Below, piece after piece: positions 9,240 to 19,451 of a stretch of DNA of 64,000 bases. This stretch comes from Microglena sp. YARC (lineage: Eukaryota; Chlorophyta; Chlorophyceae; Chlamydomonadales; Chlamydomonadaceae), in assembly GCA_022414725.1 (NCBI GenBank), contig CM039464.1, positions 44,563,567 to 44,627,566 on the forward strand. Reading direction: 5' to 3'. Position numbers and translations under genes: made by a program. The notes below the pieces were generated by a model. It searched no databases and was not told the origin of the DNA. It worked only from the letters and a program-made list of their open reading frames with translations. Each line of letters opens with the position of its first letter. The stretch's first letter is position 1.

Positions 9240-9431
9240 GGCTCCCAGTGCTCCGACCTGCAGCAACAATGCTGTCACCTTCAGTGCAATGGAATTTATT
9301 TTGTTGAATTAAATTATCACTGTAGCATGAACTCAGGGCCCCGTCGGTATTTGTTATTATTTAGCCTATTTAGTTCCCAGTGCTCCGACCTGCAGCGAGA
9401 AAGCTGTTGCTTTCAGTGCAATGGAATTTAT
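9240..9431. repeat. Duplicated CCCAGTGCTCCGACCTGCAG segment
   Basis: A ~65-bp segment (CAGTGCTCCGACCTGCAGC to AATGGAATTTAT) occurs at 9243-9310 and 9377-9432. The interval contains the middle of a SINE-like family 1 copy (9300-9362). The second unit leads straight into the 25-bp minisatellite. Confidence 0.65.
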
Positions 9432-9764
9432 ATTGTTGACAGGTTGTTGAATATAGATTGTTGACAGGTTGTTGAATATAGATTGTTGACAGGTTGTTCA
9501 ATATAGATTGTTGACAGGTTGTTCAATATAGATTGTTGACAGGTTGTTGAATATAGATTGTTGACAGGTTGTTCAATATAGATTGTTGACAGGTTGTTGA
9601 ATATAGATTGTTGACAGGTTGTTCAATATATATTGTTGACAGGTTGTTCAATATAGATTGTTGACAGGTTGTTCAATATATATTGTTGACAGGTTGTTCA
9701 ATATAGATTGTTGACAGGTTGTTCAATATATATTGTTGACAGGTTGTTCAATATAGATTGTTGA
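9432..9764. repeat. 25-bp minisatellite, copy A
   Basis: About 13 units of ATTGTTGACAGGTTGTT plus GAATATAG or CAATATAG/TATAT. Two variant positions (G/C and G/T) alternate along the array. No open frame of interest. Confidence 0.95.
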
Positions 9765-9999
9765 AACGCCATGCAGCAAAGGAATGGCGACGCGTAAAAA
9801 AAAAAGGTCCACATCGTAGGTTTTATTTATTTCCTTGTATCATTGTTTCGGCAGCATTGTTTCCTCTATGTGTAGAATACAAATCAAGCTATCCCCCGAG
9901 TTCCTTACCAATATTCCTGACTTGAAGAGAAGCGCCAACACACACTCTCCACCGCTTCAACCGCTTCCACCTCTACAAACTTTTTCACCACAGAACCTC

Positions 10000-10535
10000 T
10001 TTCAATGCACAACCTCTTGCGCCGCTACGACCTCTTCCACCGCTACAACCTCATCCACCACCACAACCTCTTCCACCGCTAGCAGCGCACCCACAATGAA
10101 CCTCTCAACATGAAGCTGGAGGCAAGCATGCCCCCTCCCCCCCCCACCACCACCAACCCACCCACCCACACCTACCCACCTTAACCCACTCGCCCACACA
10201 CCTGCCCACACGCACACAGAAACTCCCATACGCACACACCCACAAGTGCACACTCACACGCAAACACCCACACGCACACACCCACACGCAAGCACCCACA
10301 CGCACACACTCCACCTACCCACTCCTGCTCATGCATTTGTTAATGAGTGTGTACAAATCCAAAGGATGCAATTTCTCTACTCCCTTACCGCTGCTCTGGA
10401 CTTGAACAGAACCGCAACCACAACCTCCTCCACCGCTAGCAGCAAACCCACAATGACCCTCTCAACATGAAGCTGGAGACAAGCATGCCCCCCCCCCCCC
10501 CCCCCCCCCCCACACACACCTGCACCCGCACAGAC

Positions 10536-10566
<31 letters not shown>

Positions 10567-10735
10567 ACGCACACACTCCACCTGCCCACTCCTGTCCATG
10601 CCTCTATTAATGAGTGTGTACAAATCCAAATGATGCAATCTCCCTACTCCCTTACCGCTGCTCCGGACTTAAAGAGGACTGCAACTATAACCTCCTCCAA
10701 CGCTAGCAGTGAGCCCACAATGACCCGCTCAAGCA
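10000..10735. repeat. ~355-bp tandem repeat with CA/C-rich cores
   Basis: Three related units each contain a Thr/Ser-rich potential frame (ACCGCTGCTC, ACCTCCTCCACCGCTAGCAG, CCCACAATGACCCTCTCAAC), then CATGAAGCTGGAG, AAGCATGCCCC and a run of C and CACACA. Units end near 10132, 10490 and 10735 (partial). The same frame in each unit reads TAA-DL-RTAT-TSS-ASS-PTM, so a duplicated exon is possible, but no splice pattern is compelling. Copy B: 30441-31177. Confidence 0.6.
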
Positions 10736-10841
10736 GCACAAGGCCAAGTATAAGGAAGCGCGGTATTGCCAATGGCAAAGCCAAGCCAGCTACAACGGTC
10801 CAAGCTTTCTGGCTGCCGGTGAACCCGTTCCACATAGAAAA

Positions 10842-11520
10842 GGCCTTGCTTTGCCAGCCCCCTGTGAGAGCAGTCAAGAGAGGGGGTGAGGGGGAAGGGG
10901 GTAGAGGGGTAGAGGGAGTGAGGGGGATCCATTCCACATAGAAAAAGCCTTGCTTTGGCAGCCCCCTGCGAGAGCTGTCAAGAGAGGGGGTGAGGGGGAA
11001 GGGGTTAGAGGGGGTACAGGGGTGGAGGGGTGAGGGGCAGAGGGAGTGAGGGGTAGAGGGAGTGAGGGGGATCCATTTCACATGGAAAAAGCCTTGATTT
11101 GCCAGGCGCCTGCAAAAGCAGTCAAGAGAGAAGAGCTATTGATTTTTTGGGATGTCCGGATCTGGACCCAGCCGTCTGGATGTCTGCCTTTGCCAGCCGC
11201 CTGTGAGAGCAGTCAAGAGAGGGGGTGAGGGGTGAGGGGGTAGAGGGGTGAGGGGGGAAGGGAGACACGAGAGGGGAGAGGGGGTTAGGGGGCAGGGGGT
11301 AGAGAAGGTAGAGAGGTTAGGGGGGAAGGGAGACAAGAGAGGAATGAGGGGGAGAGGGGGTGAGGGGGCAGGAGGTAGAGGGGTGAGGGGGTGGAGGGGT
11401 GAGGGGGCAGGGGGTAGAAGGGTGGAGGGGGCAGGGGGTACAGGGGTGAGGGGTGGAGGGATCAGGGGGTGAGGGGGTGGAGGGGTGAGGGGTGAGCAGT
11501 CAAGAGAGAAGAGCTACTGG
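10842..11520. repeat. G-rich repeat (GTGAGGGG / GCCCCCTG-AGAGCAGTCAAGAGAG)
   Basis: Repeats of TTGCCAGCCCCCTGTGAGAG and CAGTCAAGAGAGGGGGTGAG are followed by long G-rich (GGGGTGA, GGGGTAGA) tracts with quadruplex potential. At least five partial units. Gly/Arg/Glu-rich ORFs on plus and Pro/Ser-rich ORFs on minus are compositional artefacts. Copy B: 31283-31961. Confidence 0.75.
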
Positions 11521-11545
11521 AATATTTAGAGAAAGGTGGTAGGCC

Positions 11546-11625
11546 CCAGTGCAAGCAAACAGGCTGGCCCCCTCAACCTCACGCCTCGTAATGAGGCGTA
11601 ATATTTATGTATTTTATTTATTAGA
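11546..11625 (+). repeat. SINE-like family 4 with (TTTA) tail
   Basis: GGCCCCAGTGCAAGCAAACA, GGCTGGCCCCCTCAACCTC, CCTCGTAATGAGGCGTAATA, then ATTTATGTATTTTATTTATT. Same family as 6489-6565 and 62657-62875. Copy B: 31986-32065. Confidence 0.7.
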
Positions 11626-11749
11626 GAATTCTCCTTGCCATAAGAGGGGTAGGTTGTTCAGCGAGTACAGGACATCTTTGAAATATGTTTTTGAGTACAC
11701 AATTGAAAATTAGTATGATGCATCAGTTCACAATTGAAAATTGAAAATT

Positions 11750-11895
11750 AGTATGAGCTGCCACAGGTCGTGAGATTGAAGGAACCCTCCCATTTGCATG
11801 TACCGTACATACTGGAGAATGGCTACTATGCTGGGTTAATTTGGTTTCGCAGACCTGAGCTTGGACTACCACGCAACAGCAGTACAGCACGAAGG
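11750..11895 (+). repeat. Dispersed repeat family 6 (second member)
   Basis: Matches 4960-5125 over GAGCTGCCACAGG, GTGAGATTGAAGGA, CATACTGGAGAATGGCTACT, GGGTTAATTTGGTTT and CTGAGCTTGGACTACC. Copy B: 32190-32336. Confidence 0.65.
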
Positions 11896-12157
11896 GAAGG
11901 TCTGTACTTCTTCCTTGGCGGAAAGTCTGGAATTTTGAGTACACATATTCTTACCTCATACCAATACCGATAAGGATGACAATTTGTTTTATACCAGTTA
12001 AGTCAGTGTTCACCTGGTGTTCACTGATTTTTTTTTCCGACGGCGCACCGTCACTGCGTTGACATTCTGTCGTTGCATGGCGATGCATGACCCCCCCTGT
12101 CGTTGCATGGCGATACACAAACCCCACTGGCTTCACGCTTTGCGCTCCACCATGCGA

Positions 12158-12250
12158 TGACTATGCAACAATCCTGAAATCAGGCTTCAGTAGCCAAAGT
12201 AACTACATAAATCTGACAGAAAAAGCACTGTCAGTGTTCACTTGGGTATC
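12158..12250 (+). repeat. Dispersed repeat family 7
   Basis: GCAACAATCCTGAAATCAGG, TTCAGTAGCC, ACATAAATCTGA and CACTGTCA match 60358-60450 with moderate divergence. Class unknown. Copy B: 32598-32690. Confidence 0.5.
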
Positions 12251-12412
12251 AGCGTACTCTGGTGATTGAAATACCTTGAAATCATTAGAGCTTGGGAAAG
12301 TCCGAATGTCCCATTCCGCTTAACCTGGATCATCCCCCCCCCCACACACACCCACCCACCCACAAGCCCAGCATGCCATGAGCATCCTACCCACTCTCCT
12401 AACATGTCCTAC

Positions 12413-12671
12413 CTTCGTCTGGGCTGCTGTTCTCATTGCTTGTGCTTGTGCTGGTGCTGGTGTTGGGAGCTGGGGGGGGCTTGCAAAGCACCTCATCCTC
12501 TGAAGTTGACTTGCTAGATGATCCACTGACCTCATCAATCAGAGCCTTTAGCTTTTTTTTGTATTCTGACATCCGATCATCGGGAATGCATCTACAAAGG
12601 CTATCACGTCTCGATCTGCTGACTGCGTTGTCCACTGCATTCTTGTAACCTGCCCCTATCCGGAGGCCACC
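12413..12671 (-). CDS. Candidate internal exon of an unidentified gene (copy A)
   Basis: On the minus strand, TTTTCCTCAG at 12672-12681 is a good 3' splice site and GAAG|GTAGGACATG at 12411-12412 a good 5' splice site. They bound a 259-nt open segment. Its translation begins GGLRIGAGYKNAV, continues with basic and Ser-rich sequence (NAVSRSRRDSLCRCIPDDR; MSEYKKKLKALIDEV), a Ser/Glu stretch (GSSSKSTSEDE) and a Pro/Ser/Thr linker (PPPAPNTSTSTS). The mix of helix-forming and linker sequence is protein-like and not tandemly repeated. No family recognised and no neighbouring exon identified. Confidence 0.4.
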
Positions 12672-12943
12672 CTGAGGAAAATTTCATTTCACATGGCTAA
12701 GAATAACCGGTTAATGGCAACGAATAACAGAGCAAGGGTGATTGCTGCTACTCCCGTTTATACCCCAAGGGGTATAGTGCCGACCCCTGTGGGGGTCCAA
12801 GTACCAGCCCAGCTGGCACTCGCAACCCTGAGGAGCATGATGATGGTCACTGTTTATTGTTTGGCCACTCACAGCAGCTTCAGGGCAGCTCCCTAAGCCA
12901 GCCAGTGAGGTTAGTCCTACCACTGGAAATTTTGAGGGTCTTC

Positions 12944-13060
12944 AGCACCCTTTTATTTGGCTTATAAGGGTGCAGTTTGGTTGTGAGTGGTGCTGCGGGG
13001 GTGCAGGAAAAGGTGCCAAAGACCCCAGACATTTGCAGTGTACTTAGTCAGGAATTTTGG
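12944..13060 (+). repeat. Dispersed repeat family 5 (first member)
   Basis: GCACCCTTTTATTTGGCTTA, TAAGGGTGCA, then AAAAGGTGCCAAAGACCCC match 16586-16690. The ends CACCCTTTT and AAAAGGTGCC are themselves inverted, so this may be a small terminal-inverted-repeat element. Copy B: 33384-33500. Confidence 0.55.
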
Positions 13061-13299
13061 TGGTCACTGTGCAAATTAGCAACACCATTCCAGTCGTTGG
13101 ACATGGTCAAGGCCTTAACTCATGGAACACCTAATGTACAACTCCGGAGAGCCCTAGTGCGACCAAATAGGCATGTCCAAGCAACTGTAGGGTGCAACAT
13201 ACTTTATCGCAAGTTTTCAATTTGAACAAGCGCGTGTCCCTGCATTACTAGGTACAAAGCAAACAGGAGCATGGCATAAAGCCATGGCCCTCTGGATAA

Positions 13300-13560
13300 C
13301 CCTTTGCATAATTGTGTATAAAGGGAATAGGAACATGGCATGGCCCATGACTCATTGAATGACCCATGACCTATAGAATGACACATGGCAAATAGGAACA
13401 TGGCATGACTCATAACTCATTGAATGACCCATGACCCATTGAATGGCACATGGCAAATAGGAACATGGCAAGGCCCATGACTCATTGAATGACCCATGAC
13501 CTGTGACCTATGTCCCATGACCCATTGAATGACACATGGCCAACTGAGACATGACATTAT
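13300..13560. repeat. GAATGACCCATGAC / AACATGGCA irregular tandem repeat
   Basis: Interleaved copies of CCCATGACTCATTGAATGAC and ACATGGCAAATAGGAACATG. Unit length is irregular. Copy B: 33739-33999. Confidence 0.8.
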
Positions 13561-13588
13561 TTCTGTTCACATTGTTGAGCCTTCCAGG

Positions 13589-13793
13589 GCTTTTCTTTTC
13601 AGCTTTTCAAAGCAGCTTGTAGGCAGATCCTTGAGTCAGCCACTGGGCTAAGAACTAAGAACGCGGCAATACTAAAAAGATGATTGTGTTAGCTTCGAGG
13701 TGCACTTGGTTGCGCCAGCTTTGGCTGAATAGCCAGTCAGGGGAGCTGCCTAGAAGCTGCTGCTCGTTGCTGAGAAGAAAAGCGATGGAGTGT
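13589..13793. mobile_element. Foldback element, AGCAGCTTCTAGGCAGCTCC family (second member)
   Basis: The left arm GCTTTTCTTTTCAGC plus AAAGCAGCTTGTAGGCAGATC is mirrored by GGGAGCTGCCTAGAAGCTGC and GCTGAGAAGAAAAGC. Copy B: 34028-34232. Confidence 0.65.
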
Positions 13794-13799
13794 TGTATC

Positions 13800-14336
13800 G
13801 AGCTACGGTGCTACATGTCTAGTAACAACGTGACTAGTAAAACAGTGCTTACTCTCCATCATGGAGCCATCCCCATTACCCCGATGCAGATAAGTAGCTG
13901 AACGGGTGGCCGAACAAATCGTGCCGTTACCTGACGAGAGGTCCGCAGTCGCTGACGCGTATAGGTACCTTCGAAGGGATTTACTGATCTTAATGATTGG
14001 GACATCGCCTCGTCTACCGTGCGGCACTAGCTCGCATGAAGTCAGGAAAGTGGAGCCCTAATGGTATATATTAGGATGCGTTTCTGACGACTCGGGAGAT
14101 GCAGTGGTGATAGAGCGTAAGGAGTGGGAAAAAAGCGGACAGAAAAGAAATAAGAAGATCCGTCCAGATCACAGTAGGATTTTTGATTTTGGAGGAGGAA
14201 CGATGAGCGCACGCGCACGCAAACGGTACAATTCTACAAACACCCGGACCGGCACTACAACCACCCGCACCCCCAACCACCCCAACGCTAATCTCCGTGG
14301 CCAACCCGCCACTCGGTTGACAATGAAGTTACGCGC
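13800..14336. other. No supportable gene
   Basis: Several short ORFs on both strands. The plus frame at 14104-14370 is Arg/Thr/Asn-rich and is broken by a 1-nt indel in copy B (34669). Nothing recognised. Copy B: 34240-34776. Confidence 0.5.
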
Positions 14337-14540
14337 TTGGAACGCGCAGTTACGCTGGAACCAGAAATAAGGAACGAAGCTTCGAAATCCGTGACATCCC
14401 AGGTTGCTGGTTGTTCGTCAGTAGTTTCGATGCTCAACAAATCAGATTTTATGGGTGAGGTACGGTTTAGCGAACCCGTTCAACTCACGGGTCCGGATAG
14501 GTCAGCAGTTGCATATCTCTGCTGCTGCTTATCCATCTAG
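14337..14540 (+). CDS. Hypothetical ORF fragment, weak support
   Basis: Open frame with a protein-like composition (LERAVTLEPEIRNEASKSV; MLNKSDFMGEVRFSEPVQL) and no ATG at its start, ending at TAG. In copy B the same frame extends upstream as SVDNEVTRLERAV. No family recognised; chance is possible. Confidence 0.2.
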   Translation: MERAVTLEPEIRNEASKSVTSQVAGCSSVVSMLNKSDFMGEVRFSEPVQLTGPDRSAVAYLCCCLSI

Positions 14541-14801
14541 CCATCTGTAGCCGTTCGCATTTATTCCGGCAAACTGAGAAAACCACATTGAGGTCCCACT
14601 CCCAGACTGGAGTTAGGCCTGCGACTGCCCCTCAAATGCAAATCGCCCCCCCCCCGTTTCCTCGCCGACCTTGCGCAGGCCCTGTTTCTTCATCGATCTC
14701 GTGCAAGGTTGTGATCGGGGTCACGAAGATGCGCCTTTCCTCGTCTGCGCGACAATAGCAAGGTGGGTGTGATGATGCGGACATCGCAGGTCGACAGTGA
14801 A

Positions 14802-15010
14802 TACCCCATCCCCATCCCCATCCCATCCCCATCCCATCCCCATCCCATCCCATCCCCATCCCCATCCCCATCCCATCCCCATCCCATCCCCATCCCCATC
14901 CCATCCCCATCCCCATCCCATCCCCATCCCCATCCCCATCCCCATCCCCACCCCATCCCCATCCCCACCCCCACCCCCATCCCCATCCCCATCCCCATCC
15001 CATCCCCATT
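14802..15010. repeat. (CCCCAT)n / (CCCAT)n microsatellite, copy A
   Basis: Mixed CCCCAT and CCCAT units, which rotate reading frames. Met/Gly/Trp/Asp and Pro/Ser/His ORFs here are artefacts. Confidence 0.95.
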
Positions 15011-15236
15011 TCTCGTTGTGCTGCAGCACTGCCTATAAAGCATCGAGCACCACCTCATCTGTCCACGTACGATCCATGTATCCAAGATCCCAGCAACATA
15101 CAATGTGTCATGTTCTTAATGTAGCGCTTGTACTACTTGTGCTACAAGTAGGACCTAAAATAAACTGAATGCAATTAATACAAATACTTTTGCTCTTACC
15201 CGATTCAGGTGAAGAGGAACCCAAGCCAGTATTTTT

Positions 15237-15419
15237 CTTTTGGGCTACTTGTAGCAGCTTCTAGGCAGCTCCCTGAGCCAGACCCAGGGCTAAACCCCTA
15301 TATTTCAGGAGCGCTGGTAAGCTGACCATGTCAGCCGTCAGATGCACCAGCTTGCGCTGGCTTTGATTGAGTAGCCAGGCAGGCTAACTGCCCAGAAGCT
15401 GCTACATTTAGCCCAAAAG
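15237..15419. mobile_element. Foldback element, AGCAGCTTCTAGGCAGCTCC family (third member)
   Basis: Arms of about 35 bp: CTTTTGGGCTACTTGTAGC and AGCTTCTAGGCAGCTCC at the left; AACTGCCCAGAAGCTGC and GCTACATTTAGCCCAAAAG at the right. Best preserved of the three members. Copy B: 35637-35819. Confidence 0.7.
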
Positions 15420-15547
15420 ACCCAAGCCCAAGTACTTCAGAACTCAAGCACAGACTATGGCTGCTTACATCAGCATTCGTTCCTCTTCCCTTGGGTGCGT
15501 TTTTCAGTTTCAATTCACACAAAAAGTGCTTGTCTTTCAAACTGCCT

Positions 15548-15607
15548 TTCCTGTTTTAAGGATGGGCAAGTCCCTTGAGCCTATTTGGCTACCCCTGGAT
15601 TGTAAAC
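15548..15607 (+). repeat. SINE-like family 1, 3' fragment with (CA)-type tail
   Basis: CCTGTTTTAAGGATGGGC, AAGTCCCTTGAGCC, TATTTGGCTACCCCTGGATT, then ACATACACACATACAC. Copy B: 35948-36007. Confidence 0.65.
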
Positions 15608-15768
15608 ATACACACATACACCTGGGTGCGTGCAACGACCAAATTATTAGTTTTATTTGCGTTTAGGATTTCAGAGTTTTCTGTAATGTGCTACTTGTGG
15701 CACAAGTGCTAAATTATGTACCTTGGTGTTTAAGGGTTGCTACATCAGGGCTTCTCGGAGTCACTTGG

Positions 15769-16262
15769 GGGGGGGGGCAAAAAGCTGGGTGCCGGGGGGG
15801 TCACTTTGGGGGGCCAAAAAGGGGGGCCAAAAAGCTGGGTGCCGGGGGGGTCACTTTGGGGGGCCAAAAAGGGGGGCCAAAAGCTGGGTGCCGGGGGGGT
15901 CACTTTGAGGGGCCAAAAAAGGGGGCCAAAAGCTGGGTGCCGGGGGGGTCACTTTGGGGGGCCAAAAAGGGGGGCCAAAAGCTGGGTGCCGGGGGGGTCA
16001 CTTTGGGGGGCCAAAAAGGGGGGCCAAAAGCTGGGTGCCGGGGGGGTCACTTTGGGGGGCCAAAAAGGGGGGCCAAAAGCTGGGTGCCTGGGGGGTCACT
16101 TTGGGGGGCCAAAAAGGGGGGCCAAAAGCTGGGTGCCGGGGGGGTCACTTTGGGGGGCCAAAAAGGGGGGCCAAAAGCTGGGTGCCTGGGGGGTCACTTT
16201 GGGGGGCCAAAAAGGGGAGCCAAAAGCTGGGTTCCGGGGGGGTCACTTTGGGGGGCCAAAAA
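15769..16262. repeat. 49-bp minisatellite, copy A (about 10 units)
   Basis: Unit begins GCTGGGTGCCGGGGGGGTCA, then CTTTGGGGGGCC, AAAAAGGGGGGCC, AAAA. All three plus-strand frames are open. Because 49 is not a multiple of three, three units translate into one 49-residue super-repeat containing all three frames (PGGSLWGAKKGGQ; GAGGVTLGGQKGG; GCRGGHFGGPKRG). Best read as a non-coding minisatellite. Confidence 0.95.
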
Positions 16263-16302
16263 TCTTTTAGTAGCGCCCCAAAGGATGCTAGTTTTTTTTT
16301 AA

Positions 16303-16445
16303 GTTGTGAAAGGATTTTCACCCCTGGAGGCGGGTCTGCCGAAACAAAACAGCGACACCGAAGATTCAGTTCGAATGGCGTTGCCACTCCTACAAAAGTG
16401 TAGGCACACTTAGGGGTCGGTGGGAGATACCGACCCTGGACCAAC
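16303..16445 (-). repeat. Dispersed repeat family 3, minus orientation
   Basis: TTGTGAAAGGATTTTCACCC, GCGGGTCTGCC, ATTCAGTTCGAATGGCGTTG, CCACTCCTACAAAAG and GGGAGATACCGACCC mirror the element at 8540-8715. Copy B: 36986-37128. Confidence 0.7.
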
Positions 16446-16504
16446 TGCTAGCGGCACCATGGTGCTATATAAAGACACTGCGTCATTTCCGTATAAAAAA
16501 ACTG

Positions 16505-17045
16505 TTTGCATTAGTGCATTATCATTCTATCGTATAATTAAATGATCAGTGTAGCACGAGCTCAGGGGCCCGGCGGTAAACCTATATGGCACCCTTTGAT
16601 TTGGCTTATAAGGTTGCACTTTTGGTGGGAAGCGTGCCATAGAGGTTCAGAAAAGGGTGCCGAAGACTTCCCAAATTTTGCATTGATCAAGAGTTGATCT
16701 TGATTCCCTTAATTAATCTAATTATTGATTTATGAATTATTAATTTATCTAATTATTTTATCTCTGAAGCATAAACTCAGAGCCTCTGCCAGCAAAATGA
16801 TTGTTTTGGACTCAGTTCATCAGTGCCTTTTCTGTTTAGCCCCTCCTGATATCATGGTTGGGCCCTTAAGTGTCCTTAATGTGAAGTGAATGTATCACTG
16901 TAGCACGAACTCAGGGCCTCCGTCGGTAAATAATTGCTTGGGGATCAGTTCATCAGTTTTCTTTTTCCTTTTTCTGTTTAGCCCCTCCTGATATCATGGG
17001 TGGGCAAGTCCCTTAACCCTACTTGGCTAACTCTGGATTGTAACA
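16505..17045 (+). repeat. Cluster of SINE-like family 1 copies and a family 5 member
   Basis: Three plus-oriented family 1 pieces: 16505-16575 (AGTGTAGCACGAGCTCAGG), 16740-16850 (CTGAAGCATAAACTCAGAGC, AGTTCATCAGTGCC) and 16880-17045 (CACTGTAGCACGAACTCAGG to GGATTGTAAC). Family 5 lies at 16586-16690. Copy B: 37187-37730. Confidence 0.65.
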
Positions 17046-17206
17046 ACATTCATGCATTAGCTACCCCATAGCACACAAACTTAGCTACACACATTGAATT
17101 TGCACCCTCCCCCTTCCCCCCCCCCCTCCCCTTCTCCCCCTCTCCCCCTTCCCCCTTCTCCCCTTCTCCCCTCTTCCACCCACCCCCCACCCTCTTCCAC
17201 CCCCAC

Positions 17207-17402
17207 TAGGGTGCGACAAAGCGCGCGCGGCAGCGCGATTTTGCGCACACTTTTTGAGCCCCACTGCGTATTCCGCACAGTTTTTTTCAACCCCCTGTGG
17301 GCGCAGCGCGCAGTTTTTGCTCTTTTTGCACTACAAAGTGCTGACCAATTTGACGCTTGTGCGCTTTAATCGCTGACCAATTTGACAAAATGTAGTACCC
17401 TG
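17207..17402 (+). mobile_element. hAT-type MITE family 2, second member (copy A)
   Basis: 196 bp from TAGGGTGCGACAAAGCGCGC to AAAATGTAGTACCCTG, with the same GCGC-rich core as 6296-6488. It is flanked by C-rich sequence; CCCCCAC is shared at both sides, so the TSD is plausible but low-complexity. Confidence 0.7.
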
Positions 17403-17596
17403 CCCCCACCCCCTCCCTCCTTCCTCCTCCCCCCCTTCAAAGTTTTGAGCGTCCCGGTGGCATTCACCGAAGGTGGCCATCGTCACCAAAATAAGATTTG
17501 TTCGTTTATGATTTGTTGGGGTTCAGTTCACCAGTGCTTGTTTTTGTTAACTGTCTGTGTATGCATGTACATATGTTAGAGTCCAGGGGTAGGCAT

Positions 17597-17760
17597 TTCT
17601 ATTTTGAGGGTTGGGCAAGTCCCTTTAGCCTATTTCTATTTTGAGGGTTGGGCAAGTCCCTTTAGCCTATTTTTATTTTGAGGGTTGGGCAAGTCCCTTT
17701 AGCCTATTTATATTTTGAGGGTTGGGCAAGTCCCTTCAGCCTATTTCTATACCCCTGGAC
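17597..17760 (+). repeat. 37-bp tandem repeat grown from a SINE-like family 1 3' end
   Basis: Four units of TATTTTGAGGGTTGGGCAAG plus TCCCTTTAGCCTATTTC. GGGCAAGTCCCTTTAGCC is the conserved 3' core of family 1, so part of a SINE-like element has been tandemly amplified. Copy B: 38287-38450. Confidence 0.8.
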
Positions 17761-17827
17761 TGTACAAATATATTCGAAGAACACACACGTTGGGTGATTG
17801 GGTTACCATCTCTCTCAAACACTTCAG

Positions 17828-17930
17828 GGGTGGCAACGCCATTCGAACTGGATCTTTGGTGCCACTGGTTTGTGTCGGGAGATCCAACTCCTGGGGTGAA
17901 ATTCCTTGAACAACTTAAAAAAGGGAATGA
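17828..17930 (+). repeat. Dispersed repeat family 3, plus orientation
   Basis: GGTGGCAACGCCATTCGAAC, TTGGTGCCACTGG, TTTGTGTCGGGAGATCC and GGGGTGAAATTCC. It is followed by a ~75-bp segment (GGGAATG-AGCCTGCACA, TTTATGATAACAGGATTTCA) repeated three times to 18125. Copy B: 38518-38815. Confidence 0.65.
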
Positions 17931-18164
17931 TAGTCTGCATCTTGGCGATTGCATTTATGATAACAGGATTTCAATAAACAAATTAAAATAAAAATTAAAA
18001 AGGGAATGGCAGCCTGCACATTTATGATAACAGGATTTCAAAATACAATTAAAAATTAAAAAAATTGAAGAGGGAATGACAGCCTGCACATTGACGATTG
18101 CATTTATGATAACATGATGTCAAGTTATCACTATGGCTGTTGCGGTTAGTTGCAGCCGTAGGTG

Positions 18165-18735
18165 TGTTTGCTGTTGACTGGCGGGCTGCTGCTGTTTTTG
18201 GTTGCTGCTGTAGGTGCGATTGCTGTTGAATGGCAGGCTGCTGCTGTGGTTGGTTGCTGCTGTAGGTGTGATTGCTGTTGACTGGCGGGCTGCTGCTGTG
18301 GTTGGTTGCTGCTGTAGGTGTGATTGCTGTTGACTGGCAGGCTGCTGCTGTGGTTGGTTGCTGCTGTAGGTGTGATTGCTGTTGACTGGCAGGCTGCTGC
18401 TGTGGTTGGTTGCTGCTGTAGGTGTGATTGCTGTTGACTGGCGGGCTGCTGCTGTGGTTGGCTGCTGCTGTAGGTGTGATCGCTGTTGACTGGCAGGCTG
18501 CTGCTGTGGTTGGTTGCTGCTGTAGGTGTGATTGCTGTTGACTGGCGGGCTGCTGCTGTGTTTGGTTGCTGCTGTAGGTGTGATTGCTGTTGACTGGCGG
18601 GCTGCTGCTGTGGTTGCTGTTGATGGCGGGCTGCTGTTGTGGTTAGTGGCAGCTGTAGGTGTGGTTGCCGTTGATTGGTGGACTGCTGCTGTAGGTGTGG
18701 TTGCTGTTGACTGGCGGGCTGCTGTTGTGGTTAGA
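18165..18735. repeat. 52-bp minisatellite (TGTTGACTGGCRGGCTGCTG), copy A
   Basis: About eleven units of GATTGCTGTTGACTGGCGGG, CTGCTGCTGTGGTTGG, TTGCTGCTGTAGGTGT, increasingly divergent at both ends. The period 52 rotates frames, so the Val/Ala-rich ORF at 18532-18789 is not evidence of a gene. Confidence 0.9.
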
Positions 18736-18794
18736 AGTTATAGAAGAGGTCCCACCTTCATTTGGGGACAACTGCTCGCATTCATGTAGTACTA

Positions 18795-19330
18795 GGACGT
18801 GGCCAGGTTTATGGTCGTGGTAGTGGTGGTGGTTGTGGCCGTAGTTGTGGTTGTGGTTGCGCCTATGCTTGTGCCTTTGGTTGTAGCCGTGGCTGTGGTT
18901 GTGGTTGCGGTTGCAGTTGTGGATACAAACCATAGGTATCACCTTCACATCTTGGGACCACTGCTTGCTTTCATTCATGTGGTACTAGGACGTGGCTAGG
19001 TTTGTGGTTGTGCTTGTGGATGTGGTTGTGCCTTTGCTTGTGGCCTTTGGTTGTGGCCCTGGCTGAGTGGCTGTGGTTGTACTTGTGGATACAAACCATA
19101 GATATCACGTTCACATCTTGGGACCACTGCTTGCTTTCATTCATGTAGCACTATGACGTTGCTAGGTTTGTGGTTGTGCTTGTGGATGTGGTTGTGCCTT
19201 TGGTTGTGGCCTTTGGTTGTGGCCCTGGCTGAGTGGCTGTGGTTGTACTTGTGGATATATAACATAGATATCACCTTCACATCGTGGGAAGACTGCTTGC
19301 ATTCATTCATGTAGTACTTATCTGCTGAAG
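18795..19330. repeat. ~168-bp repeat with (TGTGGT)n sections
   Basis: Three units, each with ATATCACCTTCACATC, TGGGA-CACTGCTTGC-TTCAT, GTAGCACTATGACG and a TGTGGTTGTGCTTG-rich section, starting near 18928, 19096 and 19266. Copy B: 39485-40020. Confidence 0.8.
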
Positions 19331-19451
19331 ACCAACCTGCCTACTTCAAGGCAAAAAAAAACGAACTTAAATTCCTGAAATAGGTCTTGATCTCAGGTCT
19401 TGATAGGTCTTTATAGGTCTCCATCTCAGGTCTTGGTCGATATCTCAGGTC

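Noticed and set aside
18532..18999. Val/Ala-rich hydrophobic ORFs suggesting membrane proteins (also 39222-39689)
   Set aside because: They come from TGTGGTTG and 52-bp repeats; no sequence outside the repeats supports them.
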